A stretch of DNA of 33,144 bases from the IMG/VR virus record IMGVR_UViG_3300046009_011724, positions 1 through 33,144 of that record. One strand, 5' to 3'. Positions within the stretch are counted from its first letter, which is position 1. Every line of letters starts with the position of its first letter. Of this stretch, positions 6,813 through 14,196 are shown piece by piece. Source of the stretch: a virus. Position numbers and translations under genes: made by a program. Below the pieces are notes generated by a model. That model made no database searches, had not been told where the DNA came from, and saw nothing but the letters and a program-made list of their open reading frames with translations.

Positions 6813-8507
6813 ATGCCCCAAGATCCTAAAATCTCCATCTATCTGATTGCCGGCCGGGAGGCCAAGTATATCGGCCGCTGCCTGGATGCGTTTCAGCCCA
6901 TGGCCGATGAGATAGTTGTCTGCATGGCTCGCGGCGGTGCGCCTGATGACGGCACCGAGGAGATCGCAAAGGAGAAGGGCGCCACCATCGTCCACTATCA
7001 AAACGGCCACGGCAAAACCGATTGGCCCCACGTCGATCACTTTGCCGACGCCCGCAACACCGCCCTGGACGCTTGCACCGGGGACGTCGCCATGTGGGTG
7101 GACGCGGACGACCTACCCGCCCCCGGCCTGAAAAACGCCCTGCAAAACGCCGCCAAGGAGCTTTTGAAAAACGACAAGGCCGGCATCTGGGCCGCCGTCT
7201 ACAACGTGACCAATGCGAAGCTGACCCCGATCCGCGAGCGCCTGGTCAAACGCCTGCCCGGGGGCCGCTGGGCCGGCCGCTGGCACTACGCCGTGCACGA
7301 GGCGCTTTTGCCGTTGCCCGGCTACGAGGTGCGGGCCGAGCAGGCCAGCTGGGTGGAGCACCATCCGGAGGGCTACAAAGCAGGCTCTGCCGATCGCAAC
7401 ATCCGCATCCTGCAGGGGGAGCTGGGCGAGGCCGGCAAGTACGCCTACTACCTTCAGCAGGAGCTTTTCCTTTCCGGCAAGCGCGACCAGTCCGCCACCT
7501 GGTCCCACGTCTCCGCCCTGTGGCCCACCCAAGAGCCCACGCTCCGCTACGAGAGCTGGTGCAACTACGGCCAAGCCCTGCCGGACCGGGACCAGCGCAT
7601 GGCCGTTTTTGCCAGGGCCCACCAGTCCAGCCCGTCCCGCCGAGAGGCCCCGTTCTATATGGCTCGGGAAGAAGCCAGCGCCGGCAAGTGGGGCGCCGCC
7701 TACTACCTGCTCAAAAGCGCCATGGTGCTGCCCGATCCCGGCGTCACCCAATGGAACGCCCAGCGGGCCATCTATGATTTTGAGTGCATCGATCTCTACA
7801 TCGCCGCCGCCCGCGCCGTGGGCGACCACGCGGAGGCAGACAAGATTCAAAACCAATGGCGCAAGCTGAAGCCCGTCAAAATCTCCGTCTGCCACGCCAC
7901 CCGCGGCCGCCCGCAGGAGGCCATCAACGCCCGCATCCTTTGGATGAAAAAAGCGGCAGACCCGGCCAGCGTGGAGTGGATCTTCAGCTGCGACGATGAT
8001 GACCCCAAGGCCGATGTCCTCAAGGCATGGGCGCCGCTCAAGGGGAAGGGCGGCTGCATCGCCGCCTGGAACCGGGCGGCCGAGCAGGCCCAGGGAGAGA
8101 TCCTTGTGCAGGGATCCGATGACTGGGATCCGCCGCTCTGGTGGGACAAGATTATTTCCGAACGGATCGGGGACACCACCCGCGAAAGCGTGCTGGCCGT
8201 CAGCGATGGTCACCGCAAGGACCAGCTCCTCTGCATGGCCATCCTCACGCGCAACCGGCTCAAAAAACAAGGCCACTTGTTTGCGCCGGAGTACGACGCC
8301 GCCAGCGGCATTTATTCCGATAACGAGTTCACGTCCAGAGCCTACGCCGACAAGTGCGTCATCGAGGCACGCGACGTCGTCTTCACCCACAACAATCCCA
8401 TGTTCACAGGGCAGAAGGCGGACGAGGAGTTCCTTCGCCACAACTCCGCCACCCACTACGAGACCGGAAAAAAGATTTTTGAGGAGCGCAATCCGTCGGC
8501 TCAATGA
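6813..8507 (+). CDS. Two-domain GT-A glycosyltransferase
   Basis: This 564-residue protein appears to hold two glycosyltransferase (GT2-like) domains. Domain 1 (about 5-175) opens with KISIYLIAGREAKYIGRCLD and contains DEIVVC, then WVDADD near residue 95, a DxD metal/nucleotide-sugar motif. The middle (about 210-350) is helical and TPR-like. Domain 2 (about 352-550) restarts with KISVCHATRGRPQEAINAR and has acidic motifs CDDDD and GSDDWDPP. Both starts have the beta-strand plus R/N pattern of GT2 enzymes. It would transfer sugars from nucleotide donors to an unknown acceptor. It is the first of five coupled accessory genes; its stop overlaps the next start by ATGA. Confidence 0.75.
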   Translation: MPQDPKISIYLIAGREAKYIGRCLDAFQPMADEIVVCMARGGAPDDGTEEIAKEKGATIVHYQNGHGKTDWPHVDHFADARNTALDACTGDVAMWVDADDLPAPGLKNALQNAAKELLKNDKAGIWAAVYNVTNAKLTPIRERLVKRLPGGRWAGRWHYAVHEALLPLPGYEVRAEQASWVEHHPEGYKAGSADRNIRILQGELGEAGKYAYYLQQELFLSGKRDQSATWSHVSALWPTQEPTLRYESWCNYGQALPDRDQRMAVFARAHQSSPSRREAPFYMAREEASAGKWGAAYYLLKSAMVLPDPGVTQWNAQRAIYDFECIDLYIAAARAVGDHAEADKIQNQWRKLKPVKISVCHATRGRPQEAINARILWMKKAADPASVEWIFSCDDDDPKADVLKAWAPLKGKGGCIAAWNRAAEQAQGEILVQGSDDWDPPLWWDKIISERIGDTTRESVLAVSDGHRKDQLLCMAILTRNRLKKQGHLFAPEYDAASGIYSDNEFTSRAYADKCVIEARDVVFTHNNPMFTGQKADEEFLRHNSATHYETGKKIFEERNPSAQ

Positions 8508-9268
8508 TCCACACGCACAACGCCCTGCGGCTGGGCGACAACCTCGTTCAGCTAAACTTCCTGCGCCGCGCCTGCCTGGCTGACCCGGCTCTGGAGGTGA
8601 CCCACTATCACAACCCCCAGCTCTGCCGGTTTGAGGAGATCGACGCCCTGCGGTCCGATATCTCCACACGCCTCCGAATCCGGCCCATCGAGGAGGCCCA
8701 GCCAGGCAGTATCGACAGCTGGCGCAACGCCGGTGGCTGGTGGGAGCGTCACCCGGACCGGCTGAACTTCGCCAAGTTTCATCTGGCTTGGTTCAACGAG
8801 CTGGCCGGCCGGATGGGGATCTCCAACCCGATGCGCACCGTGGATGACTTGCTATTTGATTATCCCACGCTGGACAGCTTCATCCCCATGGCGCCGGAGT
8901 GCGACGTGCTGGTAATCAACTCGCCCGGCCTGTCCGGCCAGTTTCTGAACTACAACCCGGAAGACTTTCGCGACCTTATCGCCCGGCTGGTGCTCAAGGG
9001 TCACCGCGTCCACAGCACCGCGCCCACCGGGCTGTGTCCGCATTTTGAAAACAGGAACGTAACTTTCATCGGCGCGGCATCGGTCAAGGCCAAGGTCATC
9101 GTGGGCACCAGCACCGGCCCCAGCTGGCCGTGCCTAAACGTCCACAACCGGGCCAAGCCCATCATCCTCTGCGCCGATCACGAGCAGGTGCTCCTCACGC
9201 CCGCCAGCCGGATGGCCCGCAGCGTCCACCACGCCATCCACCTTCTGGCCAAGGACGGCTGGCTGTGA
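8504..9268 (+). CDS. GT9/heptosyltransferase-like glycosyltransferase
   Basis: This 254-residue protein resembles GT-B enzymes of the ADP-heptose transferase type. The N-terminal LGDNLVQLNFLRRAC matches the G-D-x-x-x-x-x-x-x-L-R motif that opens GT9 proteins. The C-terminal half has CDVLVINSPGLSGQ and then VIVGTSTGPSWPCLN, which sits where GT9 enzymes place the nucleotide-sugar site. At 254 residues it is shorter than typical heptosyltransferases (about 320-350). It overlaps the preceding glycosyltransferase by ATGA and the next gene by GTGA, so the cassette is translationally coupled. The donor and acceptor cannot be read from the sequence. Confidence 0.65.
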   Translation: MIHTHNALRLGDNLVQLNFLRRACLADPALEVTHYHNPQLCRFEEIDALRSDISTRLRIRPIEEAQPGSIDSWRNAGGWWERHPDRLNFAKFHLAWFNELAGRMGISNPMRTVDDLLFDYPTLDSFIPMAPECDVLVINSPGLSGQFLNYNPEDFRDLIARLVLKGHRVHSTAPTGLCPHFENRNVTFIGAASVKAKVIVGTSTGPSWPCLNVHNRAKPIILCADHEQVLLTPASRMARSVHHAIHLLAKDGWL

Positions 9269-9795
9269 GCGCGTACAGGGAACAGCTCACCCTGGCCATG
9301 GACAATCTGGCCGCCGACAAGGCCGTCCGCTTCATCGGCTACGGCGTGAAGATCGGCGGCCGGGCCCTGGGCACGCTGAAAAACGTGCCGGAGGATCGGC
9401 TGATCGAAACGCCCGTGGCGGAAAACCTGATGGTCGGGCTGGCCACCGGCATGTCGCTGGCCGGCCTGCGGCCGCTCGTCTTCATCGAGCGGATGGATTT
9501 TATCCTCAACGCGCTGGACGCCATCGTGAACCATCTTGGCGCGGCCAGGAAAATCAGCCGCGGGCAGTTCCAGCCCGCCGCCATCCTGCGCGTCGTCGTC
9601 GGCAACCGGCACAAGCCTCTCTACACCGGGCCCACCCACGTGCAGGACTTCACCGAGGCCATCCGGCAGATGGTGGATTTCCCGGTGGTGCGCCTAACCG
9701 GGCCAGAGCAAATCGCGCCCGCTTACTTTGAGGCCCACGAGGCCCTGCACTGCGGCCGCAGCACCATGCTCGTCGAGCACAAGGACATGATCTGA
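9265..9795 (+). CDS. E1-beta / transketolase Pyr-domain protein
   Basis: This 176-residue protein matches the pyrimidine-binding domain of TPP enzymes of the 2-oxoacid dehydrogenase E1-beta/transketolase group. The core run is RLIETPVAENLMVGLATGMS then AGLRPLVFIERMDFILNALD. In E1-beta enzymes the Glu of TPxxE (E53 here) contacts the TPP aminopyrimidine. The ending with GPTHVQDF and VVRLTGPEQ also follows the family. The C-terminal domain (about 120 residues) of normal E1-beta is absent. The GTG at 9265 is chosen because it overlaps the previous stop (GTGA); sequence before it only mirrors the upstream gene. It probably pairs with the protein at 10883. Confidence 0.8.
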   Translation: MSAYREQLTLAMDNLAADKAVRFIGYGVKIGGRALGTLKNVPEDRLIETPVAENLMVGLATGMSLAGLRPLVFIERMDFILNALDAIVNHLGAARKISRGQFQPAAILRVVVGNRHKPLYTGPTHVQDFTEAIRQMVDFPVVRLTGPEQIAPAYFEAHEALHCGRSTMLVEHKDMI

Positions 9796-10886
9796 TGCGC
9801 CAGAACAAGTACAGCGACTACAAGATTTTCAGCTTTCCGGAGAAGGTGGAGAGTTTCCGCACCCGCACGCTTACCGCGCCCGTCTACGTCCGCATCAAGC
9901 CCACCAACCGCTGCAACCACGCCTGCCGCTTTTGCACTTATTCCGACGGCACCACCCGCCCCAAGGACCGGCCGGACCTTCACCTGCAGTCCGCCATGCA
10001 CACCGAGATGAAGGAGCAGGACGTCATGCCCACGTGGAAACTCTTGGAGCTGATGGACGATTTGCGCGAGATGAACGTCCGGGCCGTCACGTTTTCCGGG
10101 GGAGGGGAGCCGCTGTTTCATCCGGCCATCTGCCCGGCCATGACTTCCACCCTGTCCTCCGGCATTGATCTTTCCATCATCACCAACGGCCAGCTGCTGA
10201 CCGGCGAGCGGGCCGAAATTCTTACCCGCGCCAAATGGGTACGCGTGTCCATCGATTACACCAGCGCGGAGCAGATGCACCAGAGCCGGGCCGTGCCGCC
10301 CGCCAGCTTTGAGGCCGTGCTGAAAAACATGCGGCAGTTTGCCTCCGCCAAGACCGCCACGTGCGACTTGGGCGTCAATTTCATCGTCACCCGCTACAAC
10401 TACGAGGGCCTCACCCCGTTTGCCAAAACGCTCAAAGAATGCGGCGTGGAGAATGTGCGCTTCTCGCCCGTCTACGTGCAGGGCTTTAAGGATTATCACA
10501 AGGGCATCGCCGTGCGCGTGCGCGAACAGCTGGCCGAATGCCAGGCGCTGGTGGACGACACCTTTTCCGTCAACAGCACCTACGATCTGGACAGCCCCGG
10601 CAAGAGCCCCGTTCGGCCCTTTCACCGCTGCCTGTACGCCCAAGCTGTCTGCGTGGCCGCAGCCGATCTGAACATCTATGCCTGCCACAACACCGCCTAC
10701 AGCGCCCACGGCCGGATCGCCTCGTTCCAGGACCAGTCATTCCGCCAGGCGTGGTTCAGCCCGGAGGCGCGGGAGTGGCACGCCAAGTTCAACCCCGGCG
10801 TGGCCTGCCTGCACGAATGCGCCAATCACAACAAGGTGGCGCTGTTTGAAAGCCTGGCGTCCGACAGCCACGACGCCTTTGTATGA
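9795..10886 (+). CDS. Radical SAM enzyme with SPASM-like C-terminus
   Basis: This 363-residue protein has the 4Fe-4S cluster motif C40-x3-C44-x2-C47 (RCNHACRFC), which binds S-adenosylmethionine to make a 5'-deoxyadenosyl radical. The SAM-binding FSGGGEPLFH follows at about 100-109. Beyond the barrel are further Cys residues (C279, C286, C297, C338, C342) in a pattern like a SPASM or twitch auxiliary-cluster region. Such enzymes carry out peptide modification, dehydrogenation or epimerisation. The gene sits between the two E1-like subunits with 1-nt and 4-nt overlaps, so all three products are probably made together. The substrate is unknown. Confidence 0.88.
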   Translation: MRQNKYSDYKIFSFPEKVESFRTRTLTAPVYVRIKPTNRCNHACRFCTYSDGTTRPKDRPDLHLQSAMHTEMKEQDVMPTWKLLELMDDLREMNVRAVTFSGGGEPLFHPAICPAMTSTLSSGIDLSIITNGQLLTGERAEILTRAKWVRVSIDYTSAEQMHQSRAVPPASFEAVLKNMRQFASAKTATCDLGVNFIVTRYNYEGLTPFAKTLKECGVENVRFSPVYVQGFKDYHKGIAVRVREQLAECQALVDDTFSVNSTYDLDSPGKSPVRPFHRCLYAQAVCVAAADLNIYACHNTAYSAHGRIASFQDQSFRQAWFSPEAREWHAKFNPGVACLHECANHNKVALFESLASDSHDAFV

Positions 10887-11512
10887 CCGCCCACGACCTT
10901 ATCAGCTTTGAGCTGCGGATCCGCCGCCTATTCAGGGAGGGGAAGCTGCCCTACCTGATCCACCTTTGCGGCGGCAACGAGGTGCAGCTCATCCGGCTGT
11001 TTGCCGAAATCCGCCGGGGAGACTGGGTTTTCTCCACCCACCGGTCCCATTACCACTATCTCCTCCACGGCGGGGATCCGGACACTCTGGAGCAGATGAT
11101 TTGCGAGGGGCGCAGCATGTTTGTCTTTGACCACCGGCTGAATTTCTACAGCTCCAGCGTGCTGGCCGGCACCTGCGGCATCGCCGCCGGGGTGGCCCAC
11201 CGCATCCAGGAGGCCGGCGAGGCCCGCCATGTCTGGTGTTTTGTGGGCGATGGGGCCGAGGACGAGGGCCACTTCTACGAGGCCGTGAACTACGTGGACG
11301 GTAAGGGCCTGCCCTGCACGTTTGTGATTGAGGACAACGACCGCAGCGTGGACACCACCAAAGCCCAGCGGGGCAGGGGACGCATCGGCTGGCCGCCCTG
11401 CGTGCGCCGGTATCATTACGTGCCGGAATACCCCCACGGGGGTGCCGGCCTGAAGGAGATGGTCACCTTTGATCCCTCCATCCGTCCCGTGTGGGATGAC
11501 ATAGCCCGATAA
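10883..11512 (+). CDS. E1-alpha-like TPP-binding subunit
   Basis: This 209-residue protein matches the PP domain of E1-alpha (2-oxoacid dehydrogenase) enzymes. GDGAEDEGHFYEAVNYV starts at residue 122, and EDN at 150-152 closes the Mg-TPP motif that is usually GDG...NN. Before it, SSVLAGTCGIAAGVAHRI parallels the helix preceding the TPP site, and THRSHYHYLLHGG parallels the region around the E1-alpha active-site His. Normal E1-alpha proteins are about 320-400 residues, so this is a trimmed form. It probably forms a heteromer with the Pyr-domain protein at 9265. Which keto acid or ketose it cleaves is not evident. Confidence 0.8.
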   Translation: MTAHDLISFELRIRRLFREGKLPYLIHLCGGNEVQLIRLFAEIRRGDWVFSTHRSHYHYLLHGGDPDTLEQMICEGRSMFVFDHRLNFYSSSVLAGTCGIAAGVAHRIQEAGEARHVWCFVGDGAEDEGHFYEAVNYVDGKGLPCTFVIEDNDRSVDTTKAQRGRGRIGWPPCVRRYHYVPEYPHGGAGLKEMVTFDPSIRPVWDDIAR

Positions 11513-11516
11513 GCCA

Positions 11517-11963
11517 ATGGCCGCCGTCACCATGCTGGATCGTCTGATTGAGGCAGGGCTCAAGGAGCTGCTGTCCGGAGCCGTGACGGGCGTCACCTAT
11601 CACTTGTCCCAGGAGACCATTGAAAAGGATCCGCCCTTTCTGGCCATCCGCGCCACCGTGGCCGCCGAGGTGCCCCGGCCAGGCTCCGGCGTTTTTGAGC
11701 TGCCCGTGGAAATCGTGCTGGCCGAGCGGGCCGACGACACCACCGCCCAGGCGTTCAACACCAAGGCCGCCCAGCTTCTGCAGGCTTTCTATCACGATAC
11801 CTCCACCGTCTCCCGGCTAAACGCCACCACCGCCATCGGTGCCGCCCGCGCCTACCGCTGCGACGTCACCGGCAGCGAGAGCGGCGTGGACGGGGACGAA
11901 AGGCTTTTCACCCGCACCCTGTCCCTGACGGTCATCGCCTATCCCAATTCCACCGGGAGTTGA
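11517..11963 (+). CDS. Tail completion/terminator-like protein
   Basis: This 148-residue protein resumes the structural operon after the accessory cassette. It begins with a helix (MLDRLIEAGLKELLSGAV) followed by alternating beta strands and a central helix (AQAFNTKAAQLLQAFYHD), and it ends in a beta section (TLSLTVIAYP). That layout and the position just before the tail tube gene fit tail terminator or tail completion proteins such as lambda U. The family is not certain from the sequence. It starts 4 nt after the cassette's last stop, so the cassette and tail genes are probably on one transcript. Confidence 0.5.
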   Translation: MAAVTMLDRLIEAGLKELLSGAVTGVTYHLSQETIEKDPPFLAIRATVAAEVPRPGSGVFELPVEIVLAERADDTTAQAFNTKAAQLLQAFYHDTSTVSRLNATTAIGAARAYRCDVTGSESGVDGDERLFTRTLSLTVIAYPNSTGS

Positions 11964-11965
11964 CA
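11960..11965 (+). promoter_or_regulatory. TTGACA start-proximal motif
   Basis: TTGACA overlaps the stop of the tail-completion gene and lies 14 nt before the ATG at 11980. The start has no Shine-Dalgarno sequence. Confidence 0.5.
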
Positions 11966-11979
11966 CTTTTTGGACTGGC

Positions 11980-12327
11980 ATGCCCGCAACCACCATCGGC
12001 CAGACAGGGCTCTCTTTCGGTTTAACCGCGGAGAGCGGAATGCTCGTCCAATCCTTTTCGGAAACCCGCAATGTTGAAAAAGCGGAAGTCCGCAACGCCA
12101 CCGGCGACGTGGTCGGCCTGGCTCTCTACAACCAGACCGATTCGCTTTCCTTCAGCGGAACCATCACCGGCACCTACAGCACCACGGCCGGAGCCGTGCT
12201 GGCCACCCTGGCCAACGCCACCAGCACCGGCGGAAAGATTGTCGTGGATTCCGTGGCCTTCAGCCGTTCCCCGGACGCCTTTGTCACGGTGGACGTGTCC
12301 GCCACCCGCTACCCGAACATGTCCTAA
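11980..12327 (+). CDS. Major tail tube protein candidate
   Basis: This 115-residue, Thr/Ser/Gly/Val-rich beta protein lies between tail completion and chaperone genes, the normal place of the tube gene. It has ESGMLVQSFSETRNVEKAEV, which matches the early strands of small tube proteins, and later LSFSGTITGTYSTTAGAVL. It is shorter than most tube proteins (about 140-250), so it would be a minimal form. The start uses the TTGACA motif. A 6-bp GC hairpin follows the stop. An alternative is a minor tail protein, but no other tube candidate is present in the window. Confidence 0.6.
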   Translation: MPATTIGQTGLSFGLTAESGMLVQSFSETRNVEKAEVRNATGDVVGLALYNQTDSLSFSGTITGTYSTTAGAVLATLANATSTGGKIVVDSVAFSRSPDAFVTVDVSATRYPNMS

Positions 12328-12329
12328 AG

Positions 12330-12346
12330 GGCCGCGCCCTGCGGCC
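12330..12346 (+). other. Short GC hairpin after tail tube gene
   Basis: GGCCGC (12330-12335) pairs with GCGGCC (12341-12346) around a 5-nt loop, 3 nt after the tube gene stop. No T-run follows, so it is more likely an mRNA-stabilising hairpin or chance than a terminator. Confidence 0.3.
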
Positions 12347-12362
12347 TCCATGAGATCCTAAC

Positions 12363-12734
12363 ATGTTCGACAGCTTCTGGGGCACCACCAACCTGAAGAC
12401 CGCCGCCATGGCTCCCAATGACGGGGCCGTACTGCGTCCCTACGATCCCGTCACCTGCACCGTCAGCGAGGACGGCCGCCGCCAGTACACTTTCTGGTTT
12501 TCCGGGGGAGGGGAGACCGTACGGGCCGAGATGCAGCGCACCTGGACCGAGATGCAGTGCGATCCGGAAAGCTGGATCCGCTACGCCCGCGCCGCCCTGG
12601 AGAACCGCGAAACCCTGCTGGGACTGATGAAGCGGGCCGAGCCCATCACCGTCATCCAGCGCGGGGGACAGACCCTGCTGGTGCCCGAGCGCGCCAAGCC
12701 CGAGATCAAAAAAGCCCTGCTCCACAAGCTATGA
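12363..12734 (+). CDS. Tail assembly protein, unknown family
   Basis: This 123-residue protein lies between the tube gene and the putative chaperone. The first half is mixed (FWGTTNLKTAAMAPNDGAV) with a beta stretch around RRQYTFWFSGGGE. The second half is helical (ESWIRYARAALENRETLLG and a basic C-terminal helix ending KKALLHKL). I do not recognise the family. Its placement and helical C-terminus suggest a tail assembly or chaperone role. The start lacks a good Shine-Dalgarno; a GAGATCCT precedes it, as it also does the gene at 6508. Its stop overlaps the next gene by ATGA. Confidence 0.55.
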   Translation: MFDSFWGTTNLKTAAMAPNDGAVLRPYDPVTCTVSEDGRRQYTFWFSGGGETVRAEMQRTWTEMQCDPESWIRYARAALENRETLLGLMKRAEPITVIQRGGQTLLVPERAKPEIKKALLHKL

Positions 12735-13120
12735 GCCAGGAACAGGATTACAGCGCGGAGCTGGACGCGGTCTTTGTCGCCGACGAGCGGCTGTGGCAGG
12801 GCCAAAAAATCGCGCCTTATACCGAGGGATCGCGCCTCCTGCTCAGCCAGGTGCGGTCCGAAAACGACAGCCCGCTGTTCTTTGTCTACAGCTTTCTGTT
12901 TTTGCACCTGGAGCTGGCGAGGGATCGGCGCGCCGCCATCCGGCTGGCCTGGGACCGCGACGCCTTCCGCGAGGCCGTGCTGAATTTCTCCGACAAGTTT
13001 TGCGAGGAGGACCGCCAGCAGGCCGGTGCCATTGTCGCCGCCATGGTGGACCAGGCGTCCAAGGCCCGCACGGAGCCCGTGCCCTCCGGCAAGGCCGGAC
13101 CGCCCGGCCCAAAAGCGTGA
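12731..13120 (+). CDS. Tail assembly chaperone (G-like)
   Basis: This 129-residue, mainly helical protein sits between tube and tape measure genes, the position of lambda G. It contains LFFVYSFLFLHLELARDRRA and a charged central helix, and it ends in a Pro/Gly-rich tail. The last codons include the slippery heptamer CCCAAAA (13108-13114) in the correct phase for a -1 shift into the following ORF, giving a predicted 196-residue fusion like lambda gpGT. The start is the ATG at 12731, which overlaps the previous stop; longer upstream readings only mirror that gene. The chaperone call rests on position, helicity and the frameshift signal. Confidence 0.65.
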   Translation: MSQEQDYSAELDAVFVADERLWQGQKIAPYTEGSRLLLSQVRSENDSPLFFVYSFLFLHLELARDRRAAIRLAWDRDAFREAVLNFSDKFCEEDRQQAGAIVAAMVDQASKARTEPVPSGKAGPPGPKA

Positions 13121-13137
13121 CGCCGGCGGGAGCCGCC
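13108..13137 (+). other. Putative -1 frameshift site (tail chaperone)
   Basis: The heptamer C CCA AAA at 13108-13114 has the X XXY YYZ form in the frame of the gene at 12731, two codons before its stop. Ten nt downstream a hairpin of five GC pairs (13125-13129 with 13133-13137, loop GAG) could stimulate slippage. A -1 shift enters the frame of the ORF at 13117. Confidence 0.6.
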
Positions 13138-13320
13138 CTGGGTGTCCTCCCGCTGGCCAAGGAGTTTGGCTGGAGCCTGCCCTACATCCTTTGGGAGCTG
13201 CCCCTGGCCGTTTTCTACCAGGCCCACACCTGGCTGTTCTGGGGCAAAAAAATCCGCCTGCGCCAGAGCCACCGGCAAAGCGTGGACACGTCTGACATCA
13301 GCCGGATTTTGGGAATCTGA
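13117..13320 (+). CDS. Downstream tail chaperone segment (T-like)
   Basis: Read from its own GTG this is 67 residues; read by -1 frameshift it is the C-terminal 68 residues of a chaperone fusion. It contains LPLAKEFGWSLPYILWELPL followed by an aromatic-rich run and a basic tail, then SDISRILGI. In lambda and many siphophages the T segment after the shift binds the tape measure protein. The GTG overlaps the previous stop by GTGA, so coupled re-initiation is an alternative to frameshifting. The two possibilities predict different product sizes (67 versus about 196 residues). Confidence 0.65.
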   Translation: MTPAGAALGVLPLAKEFGWSLPYILWELPLAVFYQAHTWLFWGKKIRLRQSHRQSVDTSDISRILGI

Positions 13321-13323
13321 TTT

Positions 13324-14190
13324 ATGGGACTCGTCGTCGATGCCAGCAAGCTGGGGCGCGCACTGCAGGCGTTTGTCGGCCAAACGCGCCTGCAGGCCGC
13401 CCAGGAGATGCGGATTCAGGCCCGCAACCTCGCGGTGCGGCTGGCCAACGCCACCCAGCCCTTCGGCGAATCGGAGGCCGTCCGCCAGAAATCTGAAAAA
13501 AAGATCCGCACGGAGATCGGACGCGTCTACATGCCCACGTGGCTGGCCAGCTCCATCATTTCCCGCTCCGGCAAATCCGCCGGACGCAGCCCCACCCAGA
13601 CGCCGCAGCAGGCCGCCCGAGCTTTCTCCTCCCTCGTGCTCAACGCCGGCCGGTCCACGGGGAAAAGAAAATACCGCGGCCTGGCGGATGCCGACATGCT
13701 CCTGCACCGCCTGCAGGTCAAGCCGCTCATCGGCAGCCTGGTCAGCCGGTTTGACGACGGCGACGCCCACCGCCGCGCCCGCTACGGAAAAAACCAGCGT
13801 GTCCCCAAAAACCAGTACGTGCGCCTGATCCCCACCAATCCGCAGGCCATGGAAAAGTACATCCGCCGCCGGCAGGATAATGTCGGCGTGGCCAAGTCCG
13901 GCTGGGCCGTGGCCGCCGACAAAATCAGCCAGCTGGGAGGAATCAAAGCCGGCATGCGCGGAATCCCGCCGTGGGTGCGCCGTCACGCCAAAAGGTATCA
14001 GACCGGCGAGGCCGCCGATTATGCCGATGCCAAGGACAAGCCTTTCGTGGAATTGCGCAACACCGTTCGCTACATCCTTCAGGTCATCAGCCCGGACACC
14101 ATTCGCAAAACCATTGACATTCAGATCCTCGCCATGATCAAACGCCTGGGCATCATCGCCGCCGCCGAGGCCAAAAAAGCGGGATTGTAG
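13324..14190 (+). CDS. Minor tail protein, unknown family
   Basis: This 288-residue basic protein lies between the chaperone and the tape measure-like gene. The N-terminus is helical (GLVVDASKLGRALQAF then AAQEMRIQARNLAVRLANAT). The centre is rich in Arg, Ser and Gln. The C-terminus is a long helix (TIRKTIDIQILAMIKRLGII) ending AAEAKKAGL. The opening resembles the N-terminal helices of HK97 gp10-like tail or neck proteins, but it is about twice as long. I cannot assign a firm family. A TTGACA plus ATG occurs near the 3' end but would make only 18 residues and is treated as chance. Confidence 0.6.
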   Translation: MGLVVDASKLGRALQAFVGQTRLQAAQEMRIQARNLAVRLANATQPFGESEAVRQKSEKKIRTEIGRVYMPTWLASSIISRSGKSAGRSPTQTPQQAARAFSSLVLNAGRSTGKRKYRGLADADMLLHRLQVKPLIGSLVSRFDDGDAHRRARYGKNQRVPKNQYVRLIPTNPQAMEKYIRRRQDNVGVAKSGWAVAADKISQLGGIKAGMRGIPPWVRRHAKRYQTGEAADYADAKDKPFVELRNTVRYILQVISPDTIRKTIDIQILAMIKRLGIIAAAEAKKAGL

Positions 14191-14196
14191 GGACTT

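Noticed and set aside
7113-8669. 518-codon reverse ORF opposite the glycosyltransferase.
   Set aside because: No motifs; composition matches antisense of GC-rich coding DNA; the forward gene has recognisable GT motifs.
9130-9264. Upstream extension of the E1-beta-like gene to 9130.
   Set aside because: The extra residues are Arg/Pro/His-rich and mirror the glycosyltransferase gene; GTG 9265 is coupled to its stop.
14114-14136. TTGACA 14 nt before an in-frame ATG at 14134, as at real starts.
   Set aside because: The product would be only 18 residues at the end of a larger gene. Probably chance, and it counts against reading every such pair as a start.
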